Source of the DNA: Anthoceros angustus
Taxonomy: Eukaryota; Streptophyta; Anthocerotopsida; Anthocerotales; Anthocerotaceae
Direction: 5' to 3'
DNA length: 64,000 nt
Assembly: GCA_010909165.1 (NCBI GenBank)
Contig: MU008189.1
Location: 558,001 to 622,000 of the forward strand
Below the pieces are notes generated by a model that was not told where the DNA came from, made no database searches, and saw nothing but the letters and a program-made list of their open reading frames with translations. This document shows, piece by piece, positions 30,007 to 40,275 of this stretch. The translations under genes were made by a program, and so were the position numbers. How positions within the stretch are numbered: the first letter of the stretch is position 1; the number at the start of each line of letters is the position of its first letter.

Positions 30007-30975
30007 TACCAACAGCGTCTCTCAGCATAGGGGTTATTCTCCATTAAAGGGGTTTGGGTCCCTAAAGACCAAAAAATGACCCCCGAAAACGGCCAAATGC
30101 ATCATCTTTAGCAAAACCACGCTTTAGACATGTCAAAGACATTGACCATGTTATTTTCTCGTGAATACTTACGCTATCAGGGGTTTAAGCCAAGGTGTTC
30201 ATGGATTTCATCTTCACAAGGAAGGGATTTCAAGGATTTTAACGGTGCTAGGAATCCTAAACACCTCTTCATGACGATAGTACTTCCTAGCGGGGTGAGC
30301 AGTGGCAAACCAAACAAAACTAGTCCAGCAAGCCAAAGCTGCGGACGTCCGGAACAATACGCAAAAGTAGCAATTCGCAAGCGAAAAAACGGGGACGTCC
30401 GTATATGAGAACATTAACCGATAGCCCGATCATGGCCATCTCGAGAGGACCAAACTACGACTCTAGAAAGTAGCGGCCCGTGCATTGTGAGTACACAACC
30501 AGGATCTCCATTGTTGGAGTGAAAAACAGTGTGAAAAACACAGAAGGAATTGGAGCAATGCGCCGGACGTTCGGCACATTGGCGGGAGCCTTCGCCGGAC
30601 GTCCGGCGCATTTTCTGGAGACCCCAATCTTGCGGGCGTCCGCCGAGATGGAAATGGTGGAGTGGATGCGCCGGACGTCCGGCGCACATCTATGTATATT
30701 GTTTGAACCTGCAGGGACATTTGCTCGGGATAGGTGCAGATAAACTCAATGGCATAAGAACTCCAAGATTAAGCGCTCCGGTGTCGGATCAGTACCCGGA
30801 TGGGGTGCTGGATCGTGGTGCTTTCAGAATGATAGTTAAGTATTCTTGGGTCGGATAAACACTAGGATGGAGTGTTGATTTTTAGTGATTTGAAAAATTT
30901 GTAAATCATCCCGGTATCTAGGTGTAAAGTCATGAATATTATTTTTGAAAATCATTTGTTGGTTGATGTTATATT
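30007..30975 (+). repeat. Palindrome-rich ~1-kb repeat, copy A
   Basis: It matches 62987-64000 from AACAG(C/T)GTCTCTC through GGGGTTTGGGTCCCTAAAGACCAAAAAATGACCCCCGAAAAC to GGATGGAGTGTTGATTTTTA. Inside are several CG-rich palindromes. Both copies begin where copia coding sequence is cut, at gag here and at integrase in copy B. Sirevirus-type copia LTRs are known for CpG-rich palindromes containing CCGGAC...GTCCGG, so this may be an LTR or LTR fragment of such an element. Confidence 0.8.
30559..30686. repeat. Cluster of CG-rich palindromes
   Basis: TGCGCCGGACGTCCGGCGCA at 30667-30686 is a perfect 20-bp palindrome. Close variants lie at 30559-30578 and 30591-30610. Copy B of the host repeat carries an identical perfect one at 63326-63345. 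Shorter relatives (CGGACGTCCG) occur near 30350. Confidence 0.88.
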
Positions 30976-31134
30976 CCCACATTCGCTTTGTATACAACAT
31001 GTAAACATTTTTGGCCTTACTCTATGTGCCCCTTCCGATGACTTGCAGCTGGATCTCTTTGATTGGTGCGCCAAATGTCCGGCTCATTCGAGTTTGATGC
31101 ACGTATAGATGCATAGGCCTTGGTTTCTAGATGA
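30976..31134. other. Left flank of gypsy element
   Basis: AT-rich sequence continuing the palindrome-rich repeat region. No gene. Confidence 0.4.
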
Positions 31135-31139
31135 CCTAC
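31135..31139. repeat. Target-site duplication of gypsy element (left)
   Basis: CCTAC immediately before the TGTAGACGATC start of the 5' LTR. The same five bases follow the 3' LTR end at 59825-59829. Confidence 0.88.
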
Positions 31140-31374
31140 TGTAGACGATCTGGACTTGGAAACCCCTGTTGGGACGTGCCCGGAAGTGTTTTTTTTTTTT
31201 TTGGGATCTGTGGTGTGAAAATAAGTCGGGTTGGTAGTAGGCAGAGGTATTTATAGAAGAAATGCCCTTGGCCTATGGATTCTTTTCTTGTTTTGATTTT
31301 TAAGTTAGAAAATAAATGGTCCGGGAATTTGGTGTTCCTTGGCCCATGGACTCGGAATGTTCCCTAAAAAAGTC

Positions 31375-31380
31375 TATATA
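31375..31380 (+). promoter_or_regulatory. Candidate TATA box in gypsy U3
   Basis: TATATA within AGTCTATATATGTGAG, about 235 bp into the 5' LTR. The same motif is conserved in the 3' LTR at 51109-51114. It is the best candidate promoter for the element's transcript. Confidence 0.45.
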
Positions 31381-31545
31381 TGTGAGATAGGGGGTTTGGA
31401 ATAATTAGAGTGTGATAGTCTATAAGTTGGGGTCGACCGCCAGAATGAATGAGTGTGGGGTTGTGGATTGGGATGTGGAAGCGGTCGAGAGGTCGAGCAG
31501 AGTAGGGGAACACAGGAAACTTAACCCTAGGAAATGATGAATCCC

Positions 31546-32127
31546 GTTCAAACAACGGAGCGCGGGCCGGGAGCGGCGGCGGGCCGGGAGCGGCGGAGGA
31601 GCCCAAGGAGGAGGAGGCGTGTCTGGGGCACCGTGATCGGCGGAGGCGCGAGGCGCAGCGAAGGAAGGAGCTCGAACCCCGTCGGCGACATCGCGAGGCG
31701 CGAGGAGGAGGAAGGCGCGGCAGACTGGCTCCTCCGAGGAGGTAGGAACCGAGACCGACCCCCGTGAAATTCGCAGGTGGCGTTGGTTTGTGGCGAGACC
31801 AGAAGACGTGAGAGGATGGCGCCCAAGGTCACCACCGAATTGTGCTTGCCCAATGGCCGAACATGGATCATTGGAAAGTTCTCGACGGAGGAAGTGGTGA
31901 AGGAGGTGGTGGGTTTCATGGAAGAGCGGTGGAATTACATGAACTGGGGTGAGTGCGAGTGTGCGTCACACAAGGACAAACCAAAGCGGGGATTTAGAGC
32001 GAAGCCGCAGGATTGGGACCTGGAGCTGGTTAGAAGGGTGTATGGGCGCAGTAAGGAGGAGGCGGGCGGGTTGGTGATGGAGCCGTCCGGGAAAAGAAGC
32101 AGCGGCCGCCCGTTAAAGCGGGCGTGA
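31546..32127 (+). CDS. LTR-encoded frame b (M-A-P-K-V-T-T protein), unknown
   Basis: An Arg/Glu-rich segment is followed by a distinct unit starting at ATG 31816: M-A-P-K-V-T-T-E-L-C-L-P-N-G-R-T-W-I-I-G-K-F, then a helix with F-M-E-E-R-W-N-Y-M-N and Q-D-W-D-L-E-L-V-R-R-V-Y-G. The unit recurs at about 51522, 52340 and 53711 in the 3' LTR, with the same peptide pieces recoverable despite indels. It lies inside the LTR, upstream of the PBS, so it is not part of gag-pol. I recognise no family. A possible continuation in module c contains D-K-L-C-E-E-R-L-N-L-I-S-S-P. Confidence 0.45.
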
Positions 32128-32159
32128 TTCGCGAACCCAACGGCCGTTGACGAGGGATT

Positions 32160-34945
32160 TGGCAAGTGATTGATGGGTCCGCCAGTGGCTCCTATGTTTC
32201 CGCACAAGAAGCGGGATTATTTGTCGACCACTTGCTGCGTTCAGTGAAGTGGTCAAGGGGCGAAGATCGATTGAGGCGAATTCTCTTGACAAGTTGTGTG
32301 AAGAGAGGTTGAACTTGATTTCCTCGCCTCTCTAATCCATCTTTATGTTTACGCTAAGCTGAGGTGGAGATTGTAGCCTCCTCCACATGTGGAAGCCGGT
32401 TAGGGAGGTGAAATGGAAGGCGGAGGAGCCCAAGGAGGAAAAATCGGATAGCCGGGAGTCGGTGGCGGCAGGCGGTTCGGAGGAGAAGGAAATTCCCACC
32501 AAAGAAAAGGAGGAGGAGAAGGAAATTCCCACCAAAGAAAAGGAGGAAGACCGGGGTGAAAGGCGGGCATGAAAAGGTGAAGGCGGATGCGCGTCACGTC
32601 AGCAGGCCGCTACTGATGAAAGCCAAACGGCGGTTGGAGGTGGCGAAGAGGAGGCGCGATCCGAGGACAATTTTGGACTGGATGCGATGATGAATCAACT
32701 CCGGAGGGTTTAGGGCGACCTCGAGGCGGACCCTCCTCGGCATGGAAGAGATTTTCAAGGGGACTCCAGCAGCAGAGGTGGATGCAACCGAATTGGTGAG
32801 GGTGCGCAGCTGGGAGGAAAGTTCTCGACGGAGGGATGGCGTCGGCGGGCCGCCACAACAAGTGGACTTGCAGGCTGACCACGTCGATGATCCGGGCCCA
32901 AGCGGTTGTTGGATCAAGCGGCTTTAGCTCTCACCGCTCGTGTGCAGGCGGCGGAGGAAGTGGTGAAGGCCGGGTTTGTGAAGAGGAGGCCAAGCGCAAG
33001 CAACGGAGGAAGACAAGCGGAACCTAGAGGAAATAAGGGCCAAGATTCAAGAAGATTTGTGCAGGCCGGGAGAAGTTGCAAGCCATGACGAGGGATTTAG
33101 GATTGATGGGTCCGCCAGTGGCTCCTATGTTTCCTGCAGACAAGCGGGATTATTTGTCGACCACTTGCTGTTCCTTCATGAAGTGGTCAAGGGGCGAAGA
33201 TCGATTGAGGCGAATTCTCTTGACAAGTTGTGTGAAGAGAGGTTGAACTTGATTTCCTCGCCTCTCTAATCTCACCATTTCGTCCATCTTTATGTTTACG
33301 CTAAGCTGAGGTGGAGATTGTAGCCTCCTCCACATGTGGAAGCCGGTTAGGGAGGTGAAATGGGCGGAGGAGCCCAAGGAGGAAAAATCGGATAGCCGGG
33401 AGTCGGTGGCGGCAGGCGGTTCGGAGGAGAAGGAAATTCCCACCAAAGGAGGAGGAAGACCGGGGTGAAAGGCGGGCATGAAAAGGTGAAGGCGGATGCT
33501 GGCGTCACGTCAGCAGGCGCCGCTACTGATGAAAGCCAAACGGCAGTTGGAGGTGGCAGAAGAGGAGGCGCGATCCGAGGACAATTTTGCTGACCTGGAT
33601 GCAGATGATGAATCAACTCCGGAGGGTTTAGGGCTGACCTCAGAGGCGGACCCCTCCTCAGCATGGGAAGAGATTTTCAAGGGGACTCCACTGGCAACAG
33701 AGGTGGATGCAACCGAATTGGTGAGGGTGCGCACCCTGCTGGGGAGGAAAGTTCTCGACAGAGGGATGGCGTCTGGCGCGGGGCCGCCACAACAAGTGGA
33801 CTTGCAGGAGCTGACCACGTCGATGATCCGGGCCCAAGCGGTTGTTGGATCAAGCGGCTTTAGCTCTCACCGCTCGTGTGCAGGCGGCGGAGGAAGTGGT
33901 GAAGGCCGGGTTTGTGAAGAGGAGGCCAAGCGCAAGCAACGGAGGAAGACAAGCGGAACCTAGAGGAAATAAGGGCCAAGATTCAAGAAGATTTGTGCAG
34001 GCCGGGAGAAGTTGCAAGCCATGACGAGGGATTTGGCAACAGCTTGATGGGTCCGCCAGTGGCTCCTATGTTTCGCAGACAAGAAGCGGGATTATTTGTC
34101 CGACCACTTGCCGCTCCTTCATGAAGTGGTCAAGGCGAAGATCGATTGAGGCGAATTCTCTTGACAAGTTGTGTGAAGAGAGGTTGAACTTGATTTCCTC
34201 GCCTCTCTAATCTCACCATTTCGGTCCATCTTTATGTTTACGCTAACTGCCCCGCTGAGGTGGAGATTGTAGCCTCCTCCACATGTGGAAGCCGGTTAGG
34301 GAGGTGAATGGAAGGCGGAGGAGCCCAAGGAGGAAAAATCGGATAGCCGGGAGTCGGTGGCGGCAGCAATGGAGGAGGAGAAGGAAATTCCCACCAAAGA
34401 AAAGGAGGAAGACCGGGGTGAAAGGCGGGCATCAAAAAAGGTGAAGGCGGATCGGCCACTGTCGAAAACGCGCCACACAGAAATGAAAGCCAAACGGCAG
34501 CTTGGAGGTGGCGAAGAGGAGGCGCGATCCGAGGACAATTTTTGACGGATGCGATGATGAATCAACTCCGGAGGGTTTAGGGCGACCTCGAGGCGGACCC
34601 CTCAAAGATGGGAAGAGATTTTCAAGGGGACTCCACGCAGAGGTGGATGCAACCGAATTGGTGAGGGTGCGCACTGGGAGGAAAGTTCTCGACGGAGGGA
34701 TGGCGTCGCGGGCCGCCACAACAAGTGGACTTGCGGTGACCACGCCGATGATCCGCCCAAGCGGTTGTTGGATCAAGCGGCTTTAGCTCTCACCGCTCAA
34801 GGGGCGACGGAGGAAGTGGTGAAGGCCAGTTTGACGAAGAGGAGGCCAAGCGCAAGCAAGCGGAGGAAGACAAGCGGAACCTAGAGGAAATAAGGGCCAA
34901 GATTCAAGAAGATTTGTGCAGGCCTGTGAGAAGTTGCAAGCCATG
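32160..34945 (+). repeat. Threefold c-d module in 5' LTR
   Basis: Units of about 930 bp begin near 32160, 33090 and 34028 at TGATGGGTCCGCCAGTGGCTCC. Both internal joins fuse GCAAGCCATGACGAG of one unit to the GATTTGG of the next, at the shared TGACGAGG. The 3' LTR has no such join. Units differ chiefly by 1-6 bp indels. Confidence 0.88.
33496..33963 (+). CDS. LTR-encoded frame d, acidic protein, unknown
   Basis: The least-interrupted copy of module d, 155 codons. Features are E-E-E-A-R-S-E-D-N-F-A-D, D-A-D-D-E-S-T-P-E-G-L, W-E-E-I-F-K-G-T-P, T-E-V-D-A-T-E-L-V-R-V-R-T-L and a basic end. Upstream in the same module is a Lys/Glu-rich part with K-P-V-R-E-V-K-W-K-A-E-E-P. Parallel frames are seen in the other copies of d. 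Composition and regular charge pattern suggest real coding. Identity unknown; a Gag-like or scaffold role cannot be judged. Confidence 0.4.
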   Translation: MLASRQQAPLLMKAKRQLEVAEEEARSEDNFADLDADDESTPEGLGLTSEADPSSAWEEIFKGTPLATEVDATELVRVRTLLGRKVLDRGMASGAGPPQQVDLQELTTSMIRAQAVVGSSGFSSHRSCAGGGGSGEGRVCEEEAKRKQRRKTSGT

Positions 34946-35090
34946 ACGAGCCAGGAAGCACTCATGGCTCAAATTAAGGATGCCCACGAGACGAACCAGA
35001 GATGCGGGGAGTTGTTGCGAGCCAGAGGCGAAGCGGCCTCGGTGGAAAAGGCCCATAAGCTAGCGGAGCGATATAAGCGGAGCGGATGAG
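34826..35090 (+). CDS. LTR-encoded coiled-coil segment
   Basis: It translates to a continuous charged helix: D-E-E-E-A-K-R-K-Q-A-E-E-D-K-R-N-L-E-E-I-R-A, then, after a frame change near 34921, E-K-L-Q-A-M-T-S-Q-E-A-L-M-A-Q-I-K-D and A-H-K-L-A-E-R-Y-K-R. Heptad-like spacing predicts a coiled coil of roughly 80 residues. It follows module d on the same strand and is probably the C-terminal part of one LTR-encoded protein. Further copies lie near 36200, 54800 and 56930. Confidence 0.45.
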
Positions 35091-36009
35091 GCACGTGGCG
35101 GGGCGTAAAAGACAAAGGGAAGGAAGCGGGGTAGCAGGACCACGGAGTAGCGGAAGGCCTACCGAGCGGAAGGAAGCGAACCGAGGTAGCCGAAACCTCA
35201 CCTACGCGGTTTCGACGAGCAGTCGTGGAGTCCACTACTGCAGTGGCTAACATTGGCGCAACCAACCCGGGCGGCGGGCGGCGGTGCGACGTGGCGCCTC
35301 GCGAGGACATAGGCTGTGCAACCGTGTAGCCTACGGGAGGAGGGTAAGCACCTCACCGCAGTAGGGGTCCTATTATATTACGGCACATGGATGAGGAAAC
35401 TTATGTGCCGGTCTATATGTGAATGGAGAACGCGTGCTTAACCTCACCGTCCATGTGCGTGTGGAAATAGGAGGGATCGGGGCCTACCTCGCAAGTGAGG
35501 ACCCGTGCATACTTCTACGCTGGGTGTGGGGTTGGCTCCCTATTATGCGGAGGCGACTTTGGAGGAGTTGAGCGAGGAGGAGGTCCAGCTTGGGTGGACG
35601 AGGCGTAATCCTCGGCAATAGGCGGCCGGAAGATGCGGAAGCCCAGGCGGTACACCTCAAATTCGACGTCCAGCGGTGGCGGTGAGGTGGAAGTAGTGTG
35701 GGAGAACGTCCGGCCGCGTGGCGGGAGCTCGTGGCGGCAGCAATGGAGGACGTGGGGCGGCCAAGTCGAGGTAGGGCGCGAGATAGCGTGGGGCGAGGTG
35801 GTAGCAACCTAAAGATAATTTGGTTAGGATGTCGATGGACCTAGGATCGCTCCGAATTGTGGGCGTCCTTCGCGATAGCCATCTTAGGACCTAAAATCCG
35901 GGCGGTGCCCCGGCCGATGTATAAGAGGGGCGAATTAGGTCCCTCACGGATAATTCTGGTTGAGATCCCCACGCCTGTGGCTGGTTGGAGACGTCCGATT
36001 AGAGGGGCG

Positions 36010-37440
36010 GTGTCGCGACGCTCCTAGGGGTGGTCGAGCTTGCTCCTGGGGAGGAAAGTTCTCGACGGAGGGATGGCGTCGGCGGGCCGCCACAACAAGT
36101 GGACTTGCGGTGACCACGTCGATGATCCGGGCCCAAGCGGTTGTTGGATCAAGCGGCTTTAGCTCTCACCGCTCGGTGCGGGCGGCGGAGGAAGTGGTGA
36201 AGGCCGGGTTTGACGAAGAGGAGGCCAAGCGCAAGCAAGCGGAGGAAGACAAGCGGAACCTAGGAAATAAGGGCCAAGATTCAAGAAGATTTGTGCAGGC
36301 CGGAGAAGTTGCAAGCCATGACGAGCCAGGAAGCACTCATGGCTCAAATTAAGGATGCCCACGAGACGAACCAGAGATGCAGGGGAGTTGTTGCGAGCCA
36401 GAGGCGAGCGGCCTCGGTGGAAAAGGCCCATAAGCTAGCGGAGCGATATAAGCGGAGCGGATGAGGCACGTGGCGGGCCGAGAAAAGACAAAGGGAAGGA
36501 AGCGGGGTAGCAGGACCACGGAGTAGCGGAAGGCCTACCGAGCGGAAGGAAGCGAACCGAGGTAGCCGAAACCTCACCTACCATGTTCTTGAGCGAACGA
36601 CGTGGAGTCCACTACCGCGTAGTCGAAACCGCTACCGACATTGGCGCAACCAACCCGGGCGGGCGGGCGGGCGGCGATGCGGCGTGGCGCCTCGCGAGGA
36701 CATAGGCGCAACCGGTGTAGCCTACGGGAGGAGGGTAAGCACCTCACCGGTGCAGGGGTCCTATTATATTACGGCACATGGATGAGGAAACTTATGTGCC
36801 GGTCTATATGTGAATGGAGAACGCGTGCTTAACCTCACCGCCCATGTGCGTGTGGAAATAGGAGGGATCGGGGCCTACCTCGCAAGTGAGGACCCGTGCA
36901 TACTTCTACGCTGGGTGTGGGGTTGGCTCCCTATTATGCGGAGGCGACTTTGGAGGAGTTGAGCGAGGAGGAGGTCCAGCTTGGGTGGACGAGGCGTAAT
37001 CCTCGGCAATAGGCGGCCAGCGGAAGATGCGGAAGCCCAGGCGGTACACCTCAAATTCGACGTCCAGCGGTGGCGGTGAGGTGGAAGTAGTGTGGGAGAA
37101 CGTCCGGCCGCGTGGCGGGAGCTCGTGGCGGCAGCAATGGAGGACGTGGCCGGCCAAGTCGAGGTAGGGCGCGAGATAGCGTGGGGCGAGGTGGTAGCAA
37201 CCTAAAGATAATTTGGTTAGGATGTCGATGGACCTAGGATCGCTCCGAATTGTGGGCGTCCTTCGCGATAGCCATCTTAGGACCTAAAATCCGGGCGGTG
37301 CCCCGGCCGATGTATAAGAGGGGCGAATTAGGTCCCTCACGGATAATTCTGGTTGAGATCCCCACGCCTGTGGCTGGTTGGAGACGTCCGATTGAGGAGG
37401 CGGTGTCGCGACGCTCCTAGGGGTGGTCGAGCTTGCTCCG
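36010..37440 (+). repeat. Re-read of modules d(end) and e in 5' LTR
   Basis: After GTGGTCGAGCTTGCTCC the sequence returns at GGGGAGGAAAGTTCTC to module d (equivalent to 34677), then repeats e. It reaches the same GTGGTCGAGCTTGCTCC at about 37423, this time continuing into f. The two passages share GGGGAGGA at the junction. Confidence 0.85.
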
Positions 37441-38274
37441 GGGAGGAGGGTGATAAAGCAATCTTCGACAAAGGAGGAGGAAACCAAGGGATTGGCGCGG
37501 GCGGGTCCGGAGCTTGCCTGTGTGGCCTGGGGTTCTTCTTTCCTTCACACTTGTCCCCAGTTGTGTTCAATTGAGAGAGAAGTGTTGAGTGGATGGTTGG
37601 AAGCTGCGGGCGAGTTGAGGAGAGAGAGAGAGGGAGAAGATTGGGTGAAGGAGTGACTAAACCGTGCGATGCGAGGTGTGAGAGGGGTTGAGAAGGGAAC
37701 TAATTGAGAGGCTAGCGGTGGAGATTGTGTGAATCCAAAAGAAACCAAACCGGTCCTGGTGGAAGCGTGCAAGGGGAACAATTCCCTTGTAAAATTGTGA
37801 GTGTGGCGCCTTTGTGTGTGTGTGGAGCGGTGAGGATTTGTGGAATTTAGGTCCCTAGGAATCGGTGTGTGTGTGCATGAAGTGTGGAGTGCAGAATAAA
37901 GCCGGATCCGTGCAGTGGGCCGCCCGTGCGAGATCCCAGGGCGTCGGAAATAAGTCGCTAGGGTTTGGGTGTGGGACCCACCTCGGTGGTCGAAGCAACT
38001 ACCCGGTAGTGGTGAGAGCCACCGCGGTCGTGGAATAAGATTTGCGGTCGTGGAATAAGAGTGGTAGCTAGACAAGTCGGGGTAGTAGTGGTTGAGTAGA
38101 TAGGTAAGAGGAGTAATAGCAAGTAAGTCTTGACTTAGGTGAAGGTCGAGTGATAGAAGTTAGCGTCTCTTGGCACAAACCATTCCCTTGGGAGCGAATC
38201 CTAAGCCTACAACGACATTGAGGGTGAATGTGGACCTCACGGTGTCCCCGGACACGAATCCACACTCCACATTT

Positions 38275-38284
38275 TGGCGCCGTT
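38275..38284 (+). other. Truncated PBS copy
   Basis: TGGCGCCGTT followed directly by CAATGG; the GCCGGGG of the intact site is missing. Confidence 0.75.
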
Positions 38285-39132
38285 CAATGGAATGAAATCA
38301 AGGGATAGAAGGAAGAAGGGAACTAACCTAGCTTAAGTAGAGTCTAGCATTACTAGATTGATAGATGGATGCCTCGGGTGGAGACAAGCGATTCGGATCC
38401 GACTGGGGAAACGCTTCGGCAAGGCACGCATGAAAGATTGCGAGAGTTACGAGGAGAGCACGGGCGGAGATCACACTTGGGCGAGGAAGAGGGGCAGGAG
38501 TCGACTCGAACTAGGATCGGATCTTATCGGATTGATTCCCAACTCTCGACTAGCGGTGGAGATTGTGTGAATCCAAAAGAAACCAAACCGGTCTGGTGGA
38601 AGCGTGCAAGGCAGCGTTCCTTGTAAAATTGTGTGAGTGTGGCGCCTTTGTGTGTGTGTGGAGCGGTGAGGGATTTGTGGAATTTAGGTCCCTAGGAATC
38701 GGTGTGTGTGTGTGCATGAAGTGTGGAGTGCAGAATAAAGCCGGATCCGTGCACAGCGGTGGACGCCCGTGGCAGGGATCCGCGGCGCCGTGCGCCGGAA
38801 ATAAGTCGCTAGGGTTTGGGTGTGGGACCCACCTCGGTGGTCGAAGCAACTACCCGGTAGTGGTGAGAGCCACCGCGGTCGTGGAATAAGATTTGCGGTC
38901 GTGGAATAAGAGCTGTGGTAGCTAGACAAGTCGGGGGGTAGTAGTGGTTGAGTAGATAGGTAAGAGGAGTAATAGCAAGTAAGTCCTGACTTAGGTGAAG
39001 GTCAGTAGCGATAGAAGTTAGCGTCTCTTGGCACAAACCATTCCCTTGGGAGCGAATCCTAAGCCTACAACGACATTGAGGGCGAATGTGGACCTCACGG
39101 TGTCCCTGGACACAAATCCACACTCCACATTT

Positions 39133-39150
39133 TGGCGCCGTTGCCGGGGA
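39133..39150 (+). other. Primer binding site, tRNA-Asp type
   Basis: TGGCGCCGTTGCCGGGGA is exactly complementary to the 3' end of plant tRNA-Asp(GTC). It lies three bases after the CACACTCCACA end of the 5' LTR. This primer is typical of several plant gypsy lineages, Athila-type among them. Confidence 0.92.
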
Positions 39151-39465
39151 ATGGAATCGCTGTCAAGGACGTAGGAAGGACTAACCATAGCTTAAGTAGA
39201 GTCTAGCATTACTAGATTGATAGATGGATGCCTCGGGTGGAGACAAGCGATTCTGGATCTGACTGTGGGGAAACGCTTCTGGCAAGACGGCAACGCCAAG
39301 CAGCGGAAAGATTGCAGAGAGTTACGAGGAGGGCACAGGCGGAGATCACACTTGGGCGAGGAAGAGGGGCGAGTCGACTCGAACTAGGATCGGATCTTAT
39401 CGGATTCAGATTCCCAACTCTCGACTACAGAAGCGGTACAAGGGGCCAGGTACCCCGATTCCACC

Positions 39466-39981
39466 TTGTCTTTTGATCTCTGCTCCCGAGTGCCTAGACC
39501 AGCTGCGGTCCAGTCGAACTTCGTGAATGTAGAGGTCAGTCCAGACGTAGTGGCCGCGTCAACTACCGCAGTCGTTGAAAGTACTACCCCGGTAGTTATG
39601 GCCAGTACTCCGGTGCTCGTTACTACTAAGCAATCTTACCCGTTGTACGGAGAAAAGAAGGGCCATGAGGATCCTGACGAGTTTGTCGAGCGTTTTGAGC
39701 AGTTGACGCTTGCCAACCAGGAGGATGCGCATCGTGCCCAGCTGTTTTATGGAGTCTTACGCGGAGCGGCGGCCAAGTGGTACAAGCGGGAGTACATAGC
39801 TTCTGCCACACCCCCAGCTACTTTTGGGGCCTTGAAGAGAGCTTTTTGTGAAAGGTTCAGAGGGGTCGATGTGGAAGGATATGTCTTGTCCAAACTCGAG
39901 GGACTGCGGAGAGGGAAGAAGGAGACACTGCAGGCTTATGTGGAAAGGTTCCACAGCCTACGGATCGGTGACTCGAGCTAA
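39466..39981 (+). CDS. gag: Gypsy gag, capsid part
   Basis: A 171-codon frame with a variable Thr/Val-rich N-terminal part, then the Retrotrans_gag core: P-D-E-F-V-E-R-F-E-Q-L near residue 68, A-A-A-K-W-Y-K-R-E-Y, F-G-A-L-K-R-A-F-C-E-R-F and L-Q-A-Y-V-E-R-F. This is the nucleocapsid precursor that packages element RNA. It is the cleaner of two passages, and the frame is lost just after where the sequence steps back at about 40010. Confidence 0.85.
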   Translation: MSFDLCSRVPRPAAVQSNFVNVEVSPDVVAASTTAVVESTTPVVMASTPVLVTTKQSYPLYGEKKGHEDPDEFVERFEQLTLANQEDAHRAQLFYGVLRGAAAKWYKREYIASATPPATFGALKRAFCERFRGVDVEGYVLSKLEGLRRGKKETLQAYVERFHSLRIGDSS

Positions 39982-40008
39982 TGGCCATTCATTTGGTTTG
40001 CAAGAGGA

Positions 40009-40275
40009 TTGGCGCTTGCCAACGTGAGGATGCGATCGTGCCCATGCTTTATGGAGTCTTACGGAGCGGCGGCCAAGTGGTACAAGCGGGAGTACATAGC
40101 TTCGCCACACCCCGCCTACTTTTGGGGCCTTGAAGAGAGCTTTTGTGAAAGGTTCGGAGGGTCGATGTGGAAGGATATGTCTTGTCCAAACTCGAGGGAT
40201 TGCGGAGAGGGAAGAAGGCAGCTTATGTGGAAAGGTTCCACACCCTACGGATCGGTCACTCGAGCTAATGGCCAT
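40009..40275 (+). pseudogene. gag: Gypsy gag, second passage
   Basis: Repeats 39705-39985 (GCGCTTGCCAAC...CTCGAGCTAATGGCC) with small deletions that scramble the frame, for example CAACCAGGAGG becoming CAACGTGAGG. It then continues beyond the first passage. Confidence 0.88.

Larger units (their letters stand above)
31140..39129 (+). repeat. 5' LTR of gypsy element (7990 bp as assembled)
   Basis: Module order: U3 start a (31140-31545), coding-like b (to 32160), then c-d three times (32160-33090, 33090-34028, 34028-34945), e (to 36048), part of d again, e again (36310-37400), f to a first LTR end at 38271, leader sequence, then f a second time to 39129. The final CACACTCCACA is followed by the intact PBS. 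Redundancy removed, the LTR is about 3.9 kb. Confidence 0.8.
37719..39420 (+). repeat. Duplicated LTR end, PBS and leader
   Basis: 37719-38549 and 38550-39420 are the same stretch (LTR end, PBS, leader). Junction GACTAGCGGTGGAGATTGTG joins leader CTCTCGACTA to LTR CTAGCGG. The first passage has a damaged PBS, the second an intact one. Confidence 0.88.

Noticed and set aside
37719-38549. A solo LTR or second insertion at the first PBS copy
   Set aside because: There is no TG start or TSD at its borders, and the join is a direct step back from leader to LTR end.
31140-39129. Reading the 8-kb 5' LTR as its true length
   Set aside because: Modules recur in tandem and the two LTRs disagree in order. 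About 3.9 kb is the supported unique length.
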